A stretch of 37,096 nt of DNA from Candidatus Gastranaerophilales bacterium (GTDB taxonomy: Bacteria > Cyanobacteriota > Vampirovibrionia > Gastranaerophilales > JANQFW01), in contig JANQHM010000268.1 in the NCBI GenBank assembly GCA_028282645.1, positions 1-37,096 of the forward strand. The letters run 5' to 3'. Below, in pieces: positions 14,408 to 22,554 of the stretch. Both the position numbers and the translations under genes were made by a program. Numbering within the stretch: position 1 is the first letter of the stretch; each line of letters begins with the position of its first letter. The notes beneath the pieces are model-generated. The model made no database searches. It saw only the letters and a list, made by a program, of their open reading frames with translations, and was not told the origin of the DNA.

Positions 14408-15022
14408 ATGGATAAAAATTTGCCTATAATCTTAGCAATATCAGCAGCAAGTGGTTTTATTTTAGGAATAAGAACACTTGAATACCTATTGCAGCACGAT
14501 TATAAAATTGAGCTTATTGTATCGCAGAATGCGTATTATATAGCTGAATCTGAGCTTGGACTCATATTGAACAATGATCGGGACTTGATTAGAAATAATA
14601 TTTTAGAATATTTAAATTTAAAAAATAAAAGTGAAAACCTAAAAATTTGGTTAGATACAGAGTTTCATGCTAATCCGTCAAGCGGTTCTTATAAAATAGC
14701 AGGTATGATTATAGTCCCTTCCAGTATGTCTACTGTAGCAGCAATAGCTAGCGGATATACAAGCAGTTTGATTATTAGAAGTGCTGATGTATGTATAAAA
14801 GAAAAACGAAAATTGCTTGTAGTTCCCAGAGAAACACCATTAAGCAGTATTCACCTGAATAATTTATTAAAACTTTCCGATAACGGAGTTATTGTAGTTC
14901 CGCCAACTATTGGATTTTATTCTGATCCTCAGTCATTAGATGATTGTATTAATTTTATAGTTGGAAAAATTTTAGATTTATTTTATATCGATAATAATTT
15001 ATATAAAAGGTGGTCATTATGA
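14408..15022 (+). CDS. ubiX: flavin prenyltransferase UbiX
   Basis: A 204-residue flavoprotein that prenylates FMN to make the cofactor of UbiD-type decarboxylases. The N-terminal AISAASGFILGIRTLEYL is the FMN-binding start (usually GASG; here AASG). GMIIVPSSMSTVAAIASG, IIRSADVCIKEKRKLLVVPR, then ETPLSSIHL and PPTIGFYS are strong family signatures. It overlaps the next gene by ATGA. No UbiD partner is in the window. Prenyl donors come from the isoprenoid pathway. Confidence 0.93.
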   Translation: MDKNLPIILAISAASGFILGIRTLEYLLQHDYKIELIVSQNAYYIAESELGLILNNDRDLIRNNILEYLNLKNKSENLKIWLDTEFHANPSSGSYKIAGMIIVPSSMSTVAAIASGYTSSLIIRSADVCIKEKRKLLVVPRETPLSSIHLNNLLKLSDNGVIVVPPTIGFYSDPQSLDDCINFIVGKILDLFYIDNNLYKRWSL

Positions 15023-15558
15023 GCGAAAAAAAAGTTATTGTAGTTTCCGGTAAACAGTTTTCGGGTAAAGATACTGTTGCTGCCGTTATTAAAGATGCTT
15101 TACCCGGATTTACAATTGCACCTATTGCTTATGCAATAAAAGATGAGTTTAGTAAATATAAAAATCTTACAATAAAAGAAATAGATATGAATAAGCCTAT
15201 TTATAGAGCTGATTTAATCCTTTTAGGCAGTAGAAGAAGAGATGAAGATCCTGATTATTGGATTAAAAAAGTTCTTGAGTATGAAGGAAATCTAATAGTT
15301 CCTGATGTAAGGCTTAAACGTGAATTAAAAACATTTAAAAAATTTAATACTATAACCATAAGGGTAGAGTCTTTAAGAAAAGAGCGTGCCAAGCGAGGCA
15401 AGCTTGTTTCTGAAAACGATTTTACCGAAGTTGCCCTTGATGAAGTTAAGAATTGGGATTATGTAATAGAAAACAATAAAGATCTTGACGCCCTCAAGGC
15501 AATTGCAAAAGAAATAGCTGAAGATCTTAAAGAAAAAATTGTAGAAGAGGTTTATTGA
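15019..15558 (+). CDS. P-loop NMP-kinase-like protein resembling animal-type phosphomevalonate kinase
   Basis: A 179-residue protein with Walker A SGKQFSGKDT (about residues 10-19). The ATG at 15019 is chosen behind AAAGGTGG; the track starts three codons earlier. The order of features (Walker A; RRRDEDPDYWIKKV; VPDVRLKRELKTFKKF; VESLRKERAKRG; WDYVIENN) parallels human-type phosphomevalonate kinase (PF04275). That enzyme phosphorylates mevalonate-5-phosphate, and deoxynucleoside-monophosphate kinases share parts of the pattern. Translational coupling to ubiX could link it to isoprenoid/prenyl-phosphate metabolism, but no other mevalonate gene is here. The substrate is unproven. Confidence 0.65.
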   Translation: MSEKKVIVVSGKQFSGKDTVAAVIKDALPGFTIAPIAYAIKDEFSKYKNLTIKEIDMNKPIYRADLILLGSRRRDEDPDYWIKKVLEYEGNLIVPDVRLKRELKTFKKFNTITIRVESLRKERAKRGKLVSENDFTEVALDEVKNWDYVIENNKDLDALKAIAKEIAEDLKEKIVEEVY

Positions 15559-16361
15559 TCCTTAATCAGGATAATCGATTTAACTTTTCTTGCAGAAGCA
15601 TCTTTAGCTGAGTTAAGAATAAATTTTATATTTTTTATATACATAGATGTGGAACTGCCGCCGTCTAAGGCCATTGCAGAGTCTACATCCATTTCTTTTA
15701 ATAATTTAGACAGCTCTTTTATCGTCATAGGATTGTCATTGCTTACGGCAATAAGTAAAATACTTTCCCCTTTTATTGCAATGGCGGATCTTGCGTATTT
15801 TTTTAATACTCCGGCTGAGCTACGTATTACTTTGTTATCTTTTTTCAATACAAAAAATTCTTTTTCCAAATCCATTTTTTCCAATAAAATCGGCCCTGCC
15901 TGAATTGAGCTAATTAGGGTACAACCCGGCATTGTTTCTTCTGAATGATATTTTATTGAATATTTATAACTATTTGAACAGTTTAAAATTCTAAATTCAG
16001 CTCTATTAAAAATTTTATCTAAATATTTTTTTAAAACATTATTGTTTATAAGATTTTCATTTAGCCAAGGATTTCCAATGTATCTATTATTTTTGTAAAT
16101 ATAGGAAATAGTCTTTTTATTATTAGGGTCAAAAAAGCCTCCATTAATACCTGCAAGCGCGTTAGTTTCTTCTACAACCTCTTCTACGGTTTCAAGCGTA
16201 TCAGAAAAATATATATCTAGGCAGCTATCGCAGAATAAAGTATCTATATCTATTACAAATACACCTTTAGCAGGAGAATAAAAATTAATGCCACTTACTC
16301 CGTCAGATAAAACCGGAGCTGTAGCCGTTACCATAAATAGCATTAACGTAATTATTATCAT
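15552..16361 (-). CDS. secreted phosphodiester glycosidase-like protein (NAGPA domain)
   Basis: A 269-residue protein with an N-terminal hydrophobic export signal (IIITLMLFMVTATAPVLS) and a NAGPA/DUF2233 domain. Hallmarks are AGINGGFFDPNN (about 69-80), IQAGPILLE, RSAIAIKG and MALDGGSSTSMYI (about 230-242). The family includes N-acetylglucosamine-1-phosphodiester alpha-N-acetylglucosaminidase, and bacterial members are envelope or exopolysaccharide hydrolases. It is the last gene behind the isocitrate-dehydrogenase-like gene on the minus strand. Its last seven bases overlap the convergent kinase gene. The Shine-Dalgarno sequence is poor. Confidence 0.8.
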   Translation of the reverse strand: MIIITLMLFMVTATAPVLSDGVSGINFYSPAKGVFVIDIDTLFCDSCLDIYFSDTLETVEEVVEETNALAGINGGFFDPNNKKTISYIYKNNRYIGNPWLNENLINNNVLKKYLDKIFNRAEFRILNCSNSYKYSIKYHSEETMPGCTLISSIQAGPILLEKMDLEKEFFVLKKDNKVIRSSAGVLKKYARSAIAIKGESILLIAVSNDNPMTIKELSKLLKEMDVDSAMALDGGSSTSMYIKNIKFILNSAKDASARKVKSIILIKDQ

Positions 16362-16399
16362 TTTTAAAAAAGTTGAAAAGATTTTTATATCGACCCCCT

Positions 16400-16424
16400 A
16401 CCCCCCTAGTAAGGAGGTTTTTTT
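16400..16424 (+). terminator. weak terminator-like hairpin
   Basis: ACCCCCCT and AGGAGGT pair with one mismatch, followed by TTTTTTT on the plus strand. It lies between two minus-strand genes, so its role may be to stop antisense read-through. Confidence 0.3.
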
Positions 16425-17439
16425 ATTTACTGGCAAATATTTTTCTGATTTCTTTTGCAATAGCTTCAGCCATTTCAAAAGTAGAAGCATGTCCGCCTAA
16501 ATCAAAAGTAACGCTTTCGCCTTTTTTAAGAACTTCAATAACTGCATTATAAAGCATTTTTGCTGCTTTTTGTTCACCTATGTGTTTAAGCATCATTACA
16601 GCAGAAAGTATTAAAGCAGTAGGGTTAGCTTTGCTTAGTCCGGCTAATCCGGGAGAACTTCCGTGTACGGGTTCAAATACGGCTATTTTCTCTCCCAAAT
16701 TTGCACCAGGTGCAATACCAAGCCCGCCTGTTAATCCTGCTGCAAGGTCTGATACTATATCACCATATAGGTTTGGCAATAGCAGAACATCATAAACCTG
16801 AGGATACTGAACCAGTTGCATACACATATTGTCAATTAGCAGCTCTTCACAATTAATTTCAGGATAGTCTTTTGCAATGTTCTTAGCTGACTCTAAAAAT
16901 AATCCGTCTGACAGCTTGCAAATGTTAGCTTTAGTTACAACTGTGACTTTTTGTCTTTTTTGCTTTTGGGCATATTCAAATGCTGATTTTGCAATTCTTT
17001 CTGATGCTTTTCTGGTTATTCTTTTGATTGATTCAGCTGTATCATCGTCTATTTGACGTTCTATACCTGCATACAAGTCTTCGGTGTTTTCTCTAAATAT
17101 TACTAAATCAACATTATCAAACTTTGTTTTTATGCCCGGCAAAGTTTTTGTAGGCCTTACACAGGCATATAAGTCAAGTTCTTTTCTTAAAGCAACGTTA
17201 ACGCTTCTGAATCCGCTTCCTATAGGTGTAGTTATAGGTCCTTTTAGCGCAACTTTGTTTTTTCTTATTGAATCAAGTATATGTGCCGGTAAAGGAGAAC
17301 CTTCTTTTTCTATTACTCCTTCCCCTGCATGAACAACCTCCCAGTTTATTTTTACATTAGTTGCTTCAATCGCAATTTGTGCTGCTTCTATTATCTCTGG
17401 GCCAATACCATCTCCTGGTATTAAGGTTATATTGTGCAT
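16423..17439 (-). CDS. NAD-dependent isocitrate/isopropylmalate dehydrogenase family, isocitrate type favoured
   Basis: A 338-residue beta-decarboxylating dehydrogenase that oxidises a 2-hydroxyacid with decarboxylation to a 2-oxoacid. The N-terminal ITLIPGDGIGPEI is the nucleotide-fold start. The substrate loop SGFRSVNVALRKELDLYACV with RENTEDLYAGIE is the pattern of NAD-linked isocitrate dehydrogenases, rather than typical LeuB. DIVSDLAAGLTGGLG holds the metal-binding Asp residues, and VFEPVHGSSPGLAG the cofactor loop. It is the fourth gene of a run in reaction order after the synthase and both aconitase-like subunits, supporting isocitrate to 2-oxoglutarate. Homoisocitrate is the main alternative. 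The Shine-Dalgarno AAAGGA is good. Confidence 0.85.
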   Translation of the reverse strand: MHNITLIPGDGIGPEIIEAAQIAIEATNVKINWEVVHAGEGVIEKEGSPLPAHILDSIRKNKVALKGPITTPIGSGFRSVNVALRKELDLYACVRPTKTLPGIKTKFDNVDLVIFRENTEDLYAGIERQIDDDTAESIKRITRKASERIAKSAFEYAQKQKRQKVTVVTKANICKLSDGLFLESAKNIAKDYPEINCEELLIDNMCMQLVQYPQVYDVLLLPNLYGDIVSDLAAGLTGGLGIAPGANLGEKIAVFEPVHGSSPGLAGLSKANPTALILSAVMMLKHIGEQKAAKMLYNAVIEVLKKGESVTFDLGGHASTFEMAEAIAKEIRKIFASK

Positions 17440-17616
17440 TACGATTTTTCCTTTTCTGTTTCCTCTTTACTATATAATTTATATTATTTTTATTCTTTAA
17501 AATTAGTATAAATTTTATTATAGCCAATAATGTTAAAAAAAATACAGTTATAATCCCCTAGCAAAAAGGGACTAGCAAATTTTAAATGCCCTTCACTCAG
17601 TAAGTCTGGCACTTAC
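17440..17616 (-). other. spacer upstream of the dehydrogenase gene
   Basis: A 177-bp leader. It holds an imperfect AGTCCCT/AGGGGAT hairpin and a TTGGCTATAAT stretch that could serve as an internal promoter. Neither is strong. Confidence 0.3.
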
Positions 17617-18120
17617 CTAAACTAACTGAAAATCACCATGTTTTTCAATATGTTTAGCAAGCCCGCCATCGTTTAATATTTTTATCATTACATCCGGTAA
17701 TGGAGTAATTGCAATATCTTCACCTGTTGTCTTGTTTTTAACAACACCTTCGTTTAAAGAAACTTCCAGCTCATCACCTTCGTTTATTTTATCAGTATCG
17801 CATTCGATAACCAATAAACCGATATTAATAGCGTTTCTAAAGAATATTCTTGCGAATGATTTAGCCATTACGCCGTTAACACCTGCCAACTTGATGATTT
17901 GCGGGGCATGCTCTCTTGATGATCCCAGCCCAAAGTTTTTACCAGCCACAACAAAGTCACCTTGCGACATGCCTGATGCAAAATCTTCTCTTGCATCTTC
18001 CAAAACATGTTTTGCAAACTCAGGAAGATTTGTTCTTAGATGAAATAATCTTCCCGGTGCTATATGGTCAGTACTTATCTCGTCTCCAAATTTCCAGGCT
18101 TTGCCTTTTCTTATTTCCAT
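17617..18120 (-). CDS. leuD: aconitase/isopropylmalate isomerase family, small subunit
   Basis: A 167-residue swivelling small subunit of the archaeal-type LeuD/homoaconitase class. FGDEISTDHIAPGR opens the domain. The specificity loop that follows contains HLRT, the Arg-bearing form seen in homoaconitase-type enzymes (YLRT), rather than the YLVY form of isopropylmalate isomerase. GKNFGLGSSREHAP is the family signature. An Arg in this loop fits a tricarboxylate substrate such as citrate/cis-aconitate or homocitrate. It works as a dimer with the large subunit 104 bp upstream. AGAGGA precedes the ATG. Confidence 0.85.
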   Translation of the reverse strand: MEIRKGKAWKFGDEISTDHIAPGRLFHLRTNLPEFAKHVLEDAREDFASGMSQGDFVVAGKNFGLGSSREHAPQIIKLAGVNGVMAKSFARIFFRNAINIGLLVIECDTDKINEGDELEVSLNEGVVKNKTTGEDIAITPLPDVMIKILNDGGLAKHIEKHGDFQLV

Positions 18121-18223
18121 TTTCGTCCTCTGTTTCTTTTATACCCACCCACCGTCATTTATAATCCCTTTAATTTTTTTATTTATTTTATAAAATACCC
18201 AAAAGGGGGAGGATTAATCCCCC

Positions 18224-19528
18224 TTAGGGTAAATAACTTTCAAACGGATAAATACCCTGTGAGGAAGAATTTAATGAAATTATCTCCCTAGGGTCGGATA
18301 TATGACCTGTTATTGCGCTATAAGCAGCGGTAGCAGGTGAACTTAAGTAAATTTGCCCTTTAGGATTACCCATTCTTCCTTGGAAGTTTCTGTTTTGAGT
18401 AGCCAGGCAAACCTCATCGTCTCCAAGTATGCCTGCATGAACACCGACACATGGACCGCATCCGGGTGCCAGTACTGATGCTCCGGCTTCAACAAATATT
18501 CTTATTAAGCCTTCTTTTATAGCTTGTAAATATATATCTTTAGAAGCAGGTACAACGATTAATCTTACATCGCTGTGTACTTGCTGATTTTCCAGTATTT
18601 GTGCTGCTATTCTCAAGTCCTCAATTCTACCGTTGGTACAGGTACCGATAAATACCTGATCAATCTTAATATCTTTTAATTCATCAACAGTAGCTGTATT
18701 GTCAACAGTATGAGGCATAGATACAGTCGGTTTTATTTGAGATGCATCTATAGTTATAACTCTTTCATAAACAGCATCAGGGTCCGCTGTTATTTCCCTG
18801 AATTTATCACCTCTGCCACGAGAAATAAGATATTCTTTAGTAAGTTGATCAGATTCTATCAGGCCGGCTTTTCCTCCTGCTTCAACAGCCATGTTTGATA
18901 GAGTAAATCTATCAGCCATGGACATATTTTTGATAGTGTCTCCACAGAATTCTAAAGCTTTATAAGTTGCACCGTCTGCACCTATTAGTCCGATTAAATG
19001 TAAAATAAAATCCTTTGCGCCTACTCCAGGTGCAAAGATTCCATTTACTTCAATTTTAAATGTTTCAGGTACTTTTAGCCAAACTTTACCCAACGCAATA
19101 GCAATACCTACATCAGTAGATCCCATTCCTGTTGCAAAAGATCCCAGAGCTCCTGATGTACACGTATGAGAATCAGCACCTACCAATATTTCACCGGGGT
19201 TAACATAATCCTCAATTAATCTTTGATGACATACCCCCTGTCCTGTTTCTGAAAGAATAGAACCTGTTTTTTTAGCAAATTCTCTTAGAATTTTATGAGC
19301 ATTAGAAAGTTCTTTTCTCGGGCTTGGAGATGCATGATCAATAAATAATATTGTTCTTTTAGGATTTGCTGCTTGTTCAAGGCCAATTTTTTGTATTTCT
19401 TGTATTGTTAATGGGCCTGTACCATCTTGTACAGCTGTTACGTCAACATTTGCAACAACAAAATCTCCTGCTTTTACATCTTTATTAGAATGTTCACCTA
19501 TTATTTTTTCTACAATAGTTTTTCCCAT
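18224..19528 (-). CDS. leuC: aconitase/isopropylmalate isomerase family, large [4Fe-4S] subunit
   Basis: A 434-residue subunit of the short, archaeal-like LeuC/homoaconitase group. Motifs are ILVGADSHTCTSGALG (about residue 113), FIGTCTNGR with the first cluster Cys (about 293), and APGCGPCVGVHAG with the other two (about 352-355). It binds the catalytic [4Fe-4S] cluster and isomerises a hydroxy-di/tricarboxylate with the small subunit. Context with a citrate/homocitrate synthase-like enzyme and an isocitrate-type dehydrogenase favours an aconitase or homoaconitase role over leucine synthesis. A promoter-like family B end lies about 30 bases upstream. AAAGGA precedes the ATG. Confidence 0.87.
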   Translation of the reverse strand: MGKTIVEKIIGEHSNKDVKAGDFVVANVDVTAVQDGTGPLTIQEIQKIGLEQAANPKRTILFIDHASPSPRKELSNAHKILREFAKKTGSILSETGQGVCHQRLIEDYVNPGEILVGADSHTCTSGALGSFATGMGSTDVGIAIALGKVWLKVPETFKIEVNGIFAPGVGAKDFILHLIGLIGADGATYKALEFCGDTIKNMSMADRFTLSNMAVEAGGKAGLIESDQLTKEYLISRGRGDKFREITADPDAVYERVITIDASQIKPTVSMPHTVDNTATVDELKDIKIDQVFIGTCTNGRIEDLRIAAQILENQQVHSDVRLIVVPASKDIYLQAIKEGLIRIFVEAGASVLAPGCGPCVGVHAGILGDDEVCLATQNRNFQGRMGNPKGQIYLSSPATAAYSAITGHISDPREIISLNSSSQGIYPFESYLP

Positions 19529-19559
19529 TTAAACAATCCTTTTAGGTTAGTCTCTCAAT

Positions 19560-19661
19560 TATACTAACTCAAATACTTTTCAGATTATTAAATTGAGTTA
19601 AGTTAGTAGAATAAACTATTCTCTGAAAAAGTAATCTGAAATTTAATTGATGAGTAGTATA
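19560..19661 (+). repeat. family B element, copy 4 (complete)
   Basis: The left end TATACTAACTCAAATACTTTTCAGATT and right end AATCTGAAATTTAATTGATGAGTAGTATA are imperfect inverted repeats. The minus-strand reading of the left end gives TCTGAA-N15-TATAAT (19584-19558), facing the large aconitase-like subunit gene. Confidence 0.7.
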
Positions 19662-19665
19662 TTTA

Positions 19666-20985
19666 TTAGCCTGCGGCTTCAGCAGCACATTTTTTCACGT
19701 CTTTGTCAATTCTCTTTTTAAGTTCACCGACAGGTAAATAATATGGAGTAACTGTCATTATTTTGGCAGCAATATCCGGATAATCATAGATAAATCTAAG
19801 TTCATTATCCATTAATGGTTTTTGCGTGTGAACGTTTGCATATCTTACTAATTCTAAGATATTTCTTGCTTCGTCTTCATCGTGGAATTCAAGCTCCAGC
19901 TTTTCGTAAACATCTCTAAATCCTTTGATTCCACCATATTCACCAGTTGTAATCATACGACCTGTTTCTATTATTTCAGGTTCACCACGACCTAGCTCTT
20001 CAAACTCATATAGTTCATAATTTTTTCTGTCTTTTAATGCGCCGTCAGCATGAATTCCTGATTCGTGAGCAAAAGCATTGTCACCTACAGCTACCAGGTT
20101 AACCGGAATTGGCACATCAAAAGCATAAGATGTGTATTTTGCTAATCTCCAAATTACACTTAGGTCAATATTTGGATCTAAAACGTACTTATCCTTAAAT
20201 CCACTTGATTTTAATACACCTAATACAACAGATGCCAAATCTGCGTTACCTGATCTTTCACCCATTCCGTTAATTGCTGTATTAATATAAGCATCCACAC
20301 CTGCATCAATAGCAGCTTGTGCCCCTGCAACAGAATTGCCGGCTGCCATTCCCAGGTCATTATGACAGTGTAATTCAACATCCATTTGTGTTTCTTGTGC
20401 TAATTTATAAATTCTGTTATAGGTTGTTAAAGGATCATCGTATCCTAATGTATCACAGTACCTGATTCTATGTGCACCGGCTTCTTTAGCTGCTTTACCT
20501 AATTTTATCAAATATTCTTCATCGGTTCTGGATGCATCTTCTGCATTAACCCCGATAATTTGGGCACCACAAGTTTGTGCAGCATCAATTGATTCGATTA
20601 CTTGTTTAATAATATCATCTTTGTTTTTTTTCCCGCCAAATTTCCCTTGTATCATTTGATCAGATGTGGAAATTGACAAGTTAACAAATTTTAATCTCGG
20701 AACATTTTGAAAAGCTTGAAAAACATCGCTGGCAAGTGCTCTCATCCATCCGCTTAATTTCGTTTTTGTAATAGCACCTCTATCCACTAGTTCCAGGTTT
20801 GCATTTAAGTAGTTAATTTCGTGTTTTGTATTAGGGAATCCAAATTCTGATTGAGTAATTCCCATTTCATTTAAAAGTACATTAATCATTGTTTTTTGAA
20901 GCTTTGCCAAGCTTAACCTTGATGTTTGCACTCCATCTCTATTCGTAACATCTACTATATATATTATATTCTTCGATTTTTCCAA
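19666..20985 (-). CDS. citrate/homocitrate synthase-like acyltransferase (HMGL-like; possible Re-citrate synthase)
   Basis: A 439-residue member of the isopropylmalate/homocitrate synthase family. These enzymes condense acetyl-CoA with a 2-oxoacid. Visible signatures are VDVTNRDGVQTSRLSLAKLQ, GVNAEDASRTD, the metal-binding ELHCHNDLGMA, NGMGERSGNADL and HESGIHADG. It lacks the C-terminal leucine-regulatory domain of LeuA. The clustered aconitase-like and isocitrate-type genes make oxaloacetate (Re-citrate synthase, as in Clostridium kluyveri) or 2-oxoglutarate (homocitrate synthase) the likely acceptor. The start is TTG at 20985, seven bases after a strong GGAGG. First gene of the pathway-ordered minus-strand run. 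Confidence 0.82.
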   Translation of the reverse strand: MEKSKNIIYIVDVTNRDGVQTSRLSLAKLQKTMINVLLNEMGITQSEFGFPNTKHEINYLNANLELVDRGAITKTKLSGWMRALASDVFQAFQNVPRLKFVNLSISTSDQMIQGKFGGKKNKDDIIKQVIESIDAAQTCGAQIIGVNAEDASRTDEEYLIKLGKAAKEAGAHRIRYCDTLGYDDPLTTYNRIYKLAQETQMDVELHCHNDLGMAAGNSVAGAQAAIDAGVDAYINTAINGMGERSGNADLASVVLGVLKSSGFKDKYVLDPNIDLSVIWRLAKYTSYAFDVPIPVNLVAVGDNAFAHESGIHADGALKDRKNYELYEFEELGRGEPEIIETGRMITTGEYGGIKGFRDVYEKLELEFHDEDEARNILELVRYANVHTQKPLMDNELRFIYDYPDIAAKIMTVTPYYLPVGELKKRIDKDVKKCAAEAAG

Positions 20986-21180
20986 AATTAAACCTCCTTT
21001 AATCCAGACTTAATAATACCTACATTAAATTGCATGGTATACTAACACCATTATTTTATATTTAGCTAAAATAGTAAAGTAAATCAATAGCTCAAAAAAT
21101 TTTTTATAAAAAATTTTTTTAAATATAGTTCTATTTATCTTACAATACAATTGATTGAGCCAAAGTTAAGGAATATTAAC

Positions 21181-22404
21181 ATGCAAAAAACACCCAGAGG
21201 CATGAGGCTTCATATTGGTATTTTGGGAAAACGAAATGCCGGAAAATCAAGTTTATTAAATAAATTAACTAATCAAGATGTTTCAATCGTCTCAGAAACA
21301 GCAGGCACTACCACTGATCCTGTGGAAAAAGCATTGGAACTTTTACCTTTAGGGCCTGTATTATTTGTAGACACTGCCGGCATTGATGATGAAGGTGCTG
21401 TGGGAGAAATGCGTATTCAGAAAACTCTTGGCATTATTGATAGAACTGATCTGGCGATAATTGTCTGTGACTCGGAAGGGTGGGATGATTTTGAATTAAA
21501 ACTTTATAAAATTTTTAAAGAAAGAAATATCCCCGTAATCTGTGTAATAAATAAAATAGATATAAATTCACCAAGTGAATCAGTTATAAATAAAATAAAA
21601 GAACTCGAAGCCGATCCTGTTTGCATTTCTGCGATGACCGGTAAAGGTGTGGACGACTTAAAACAAAAAATAATTAAATCTGCACCGGAAGAATTTATAA
21701 TGCCGCCAGCAATTGTCTCTGATTTGGTTCCTGCTGGTGAATTGGCTTTGCTTGTAGTTCCAATAGACCTGGAAGCACCAAAAGGTAGGCTGATTTTGCC
21801 TCAAGTCCAAACCATAAGAGATCTTCTGGATAATGATTCAATGGTTATGGTCGTAAAGGAAAGAGAACTAAGAGATGCCTTAAACAGGTTAAACAGGCCA
21901 CCTTATTTGGTTGTAACAGATTCTCAGGCTTTCTTGAAAGTATCTGCGGATGTGCCAGGGGATGTTAAGCTAACCTCTTTTTCTATTTTATTTGCACGCT
22001 TAAAAGGTGATTTAAAAGAATTTGTAAAGGGCGCGGCTACGATAGATGATCTTGAATCAGATGACAAGGTTTTAGTTTGTGAATCTTGCACCCATCATGC
22101 TATCGGGGATGACATTGGCAGAGTGAAAATTCCAAGATGGCTGAACCAATACGTAGGAGGCAAGCTGGATTTTGAATTTTATGCCGGGCATGATTTTCCT
22201 GAAGATTTAAAAGAAAAAAATTATAAGCTTATTATTCACTGTGGGGCATGTATGACAAACAGAAGGGAAATCCTGACCAGAATAATGAAAGCAAATGCAG
22301 CAGGCATACCTATTACTAACTACGGATTAACTATTGCTTACTCCTTTGGCATATTTAAAAGGGCTTTAGAGCCGTTTCCTTTTGCGTTGGAGGTGTTAAG
22401 CTAA
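21181..22404 (+). CDS. hydF: [FeFe] hydrogenase maturation GTPase HydF
   Basis: A 407-residue scaffold that assembles and delivers the 2Fe subcluster to HydA. GTPase motifs are GKRNAGKSS (G1), VDTAG (G3) and INKID (G4). The C-terminal Fe-S site follows the HydF pattern: Cys-x-His-type CESCTHHAIGDD, then IIHCGACM. The ATG at 21181, nine bases after AAGGA, is preferred over the tracked TTG at 21151. It is 9 kb from hydA on the same strand, and HydE and HydG are not in the window. It is convergent with the nuo operon across a family A repeat. Confidence 0.95.
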   Translation: MQKTPRGMRLHIGILGKRNAGKSSLLNKLTNQDVSIVSETAGTTTDPVEKALELLPLGPVLFVDTAGIDDEGAVGEMRIQKTLGIIDRTDLAIIVCDSEGWDDFELKLYKIFKERNIPVICVINKIDINSPSESVINKIKELEADPVCISAMTGKGVDDLKQKIIKSAPEEFIMPPAIVSDLVPAGELALLVVPIDLEAPKGRLILPQVQTIRDLLDNDSMVMVVKERELRDALNRLNRPPYLVVTDSQAFLKVSADVPGDVKLTSFSILFARLKGDLKEFVKGAATIDDLESDDKVLVCESCTHHAIGDDIGRVKIPRWLNQYVGGKLDFEFYAGHDFPEDLKEKNYKLIIHCGACMTNRREILTRIMKANAAGIPITNYGLTIAYSFGIFKRALEPFPFALEVLS

Positions 22405-22451
22405 TTTTTTTTATTTTTTTTTAATTATTTTAAATAAAGGTTTAAAAATAT

Positions 22452-22543
22452 GATAGTGGTCAATCAAGTACTGATACTTACAAGTAAACTTAAGTTATAT
22501 CAAAAGCTTACAGCGATGACTTAAGAAAGGTGATGACCATCAC
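22452..22543 (-). repeat. family A element, copy 4, with 8-bp flanking duplication
   Basis: Minus-orientation copy starting GATAGTGGTCAATCAAG and ending GGTGATGACCATCAC. It is flanked by AAAAATAT on both sides (22444-22451 and 22544-22551). It lies between the convergent hydF and nuoH. Confidence 0.85.
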
Positions 22544-22554
22544 AAAAATATTAT

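Noticed and set aside
17732-18164. Plus-strand ORFs opposite the aconitase-like small subunit
   Set aside because: They are shadows of a well-supported minus-strand gene and contain no recognisable protein pattern.
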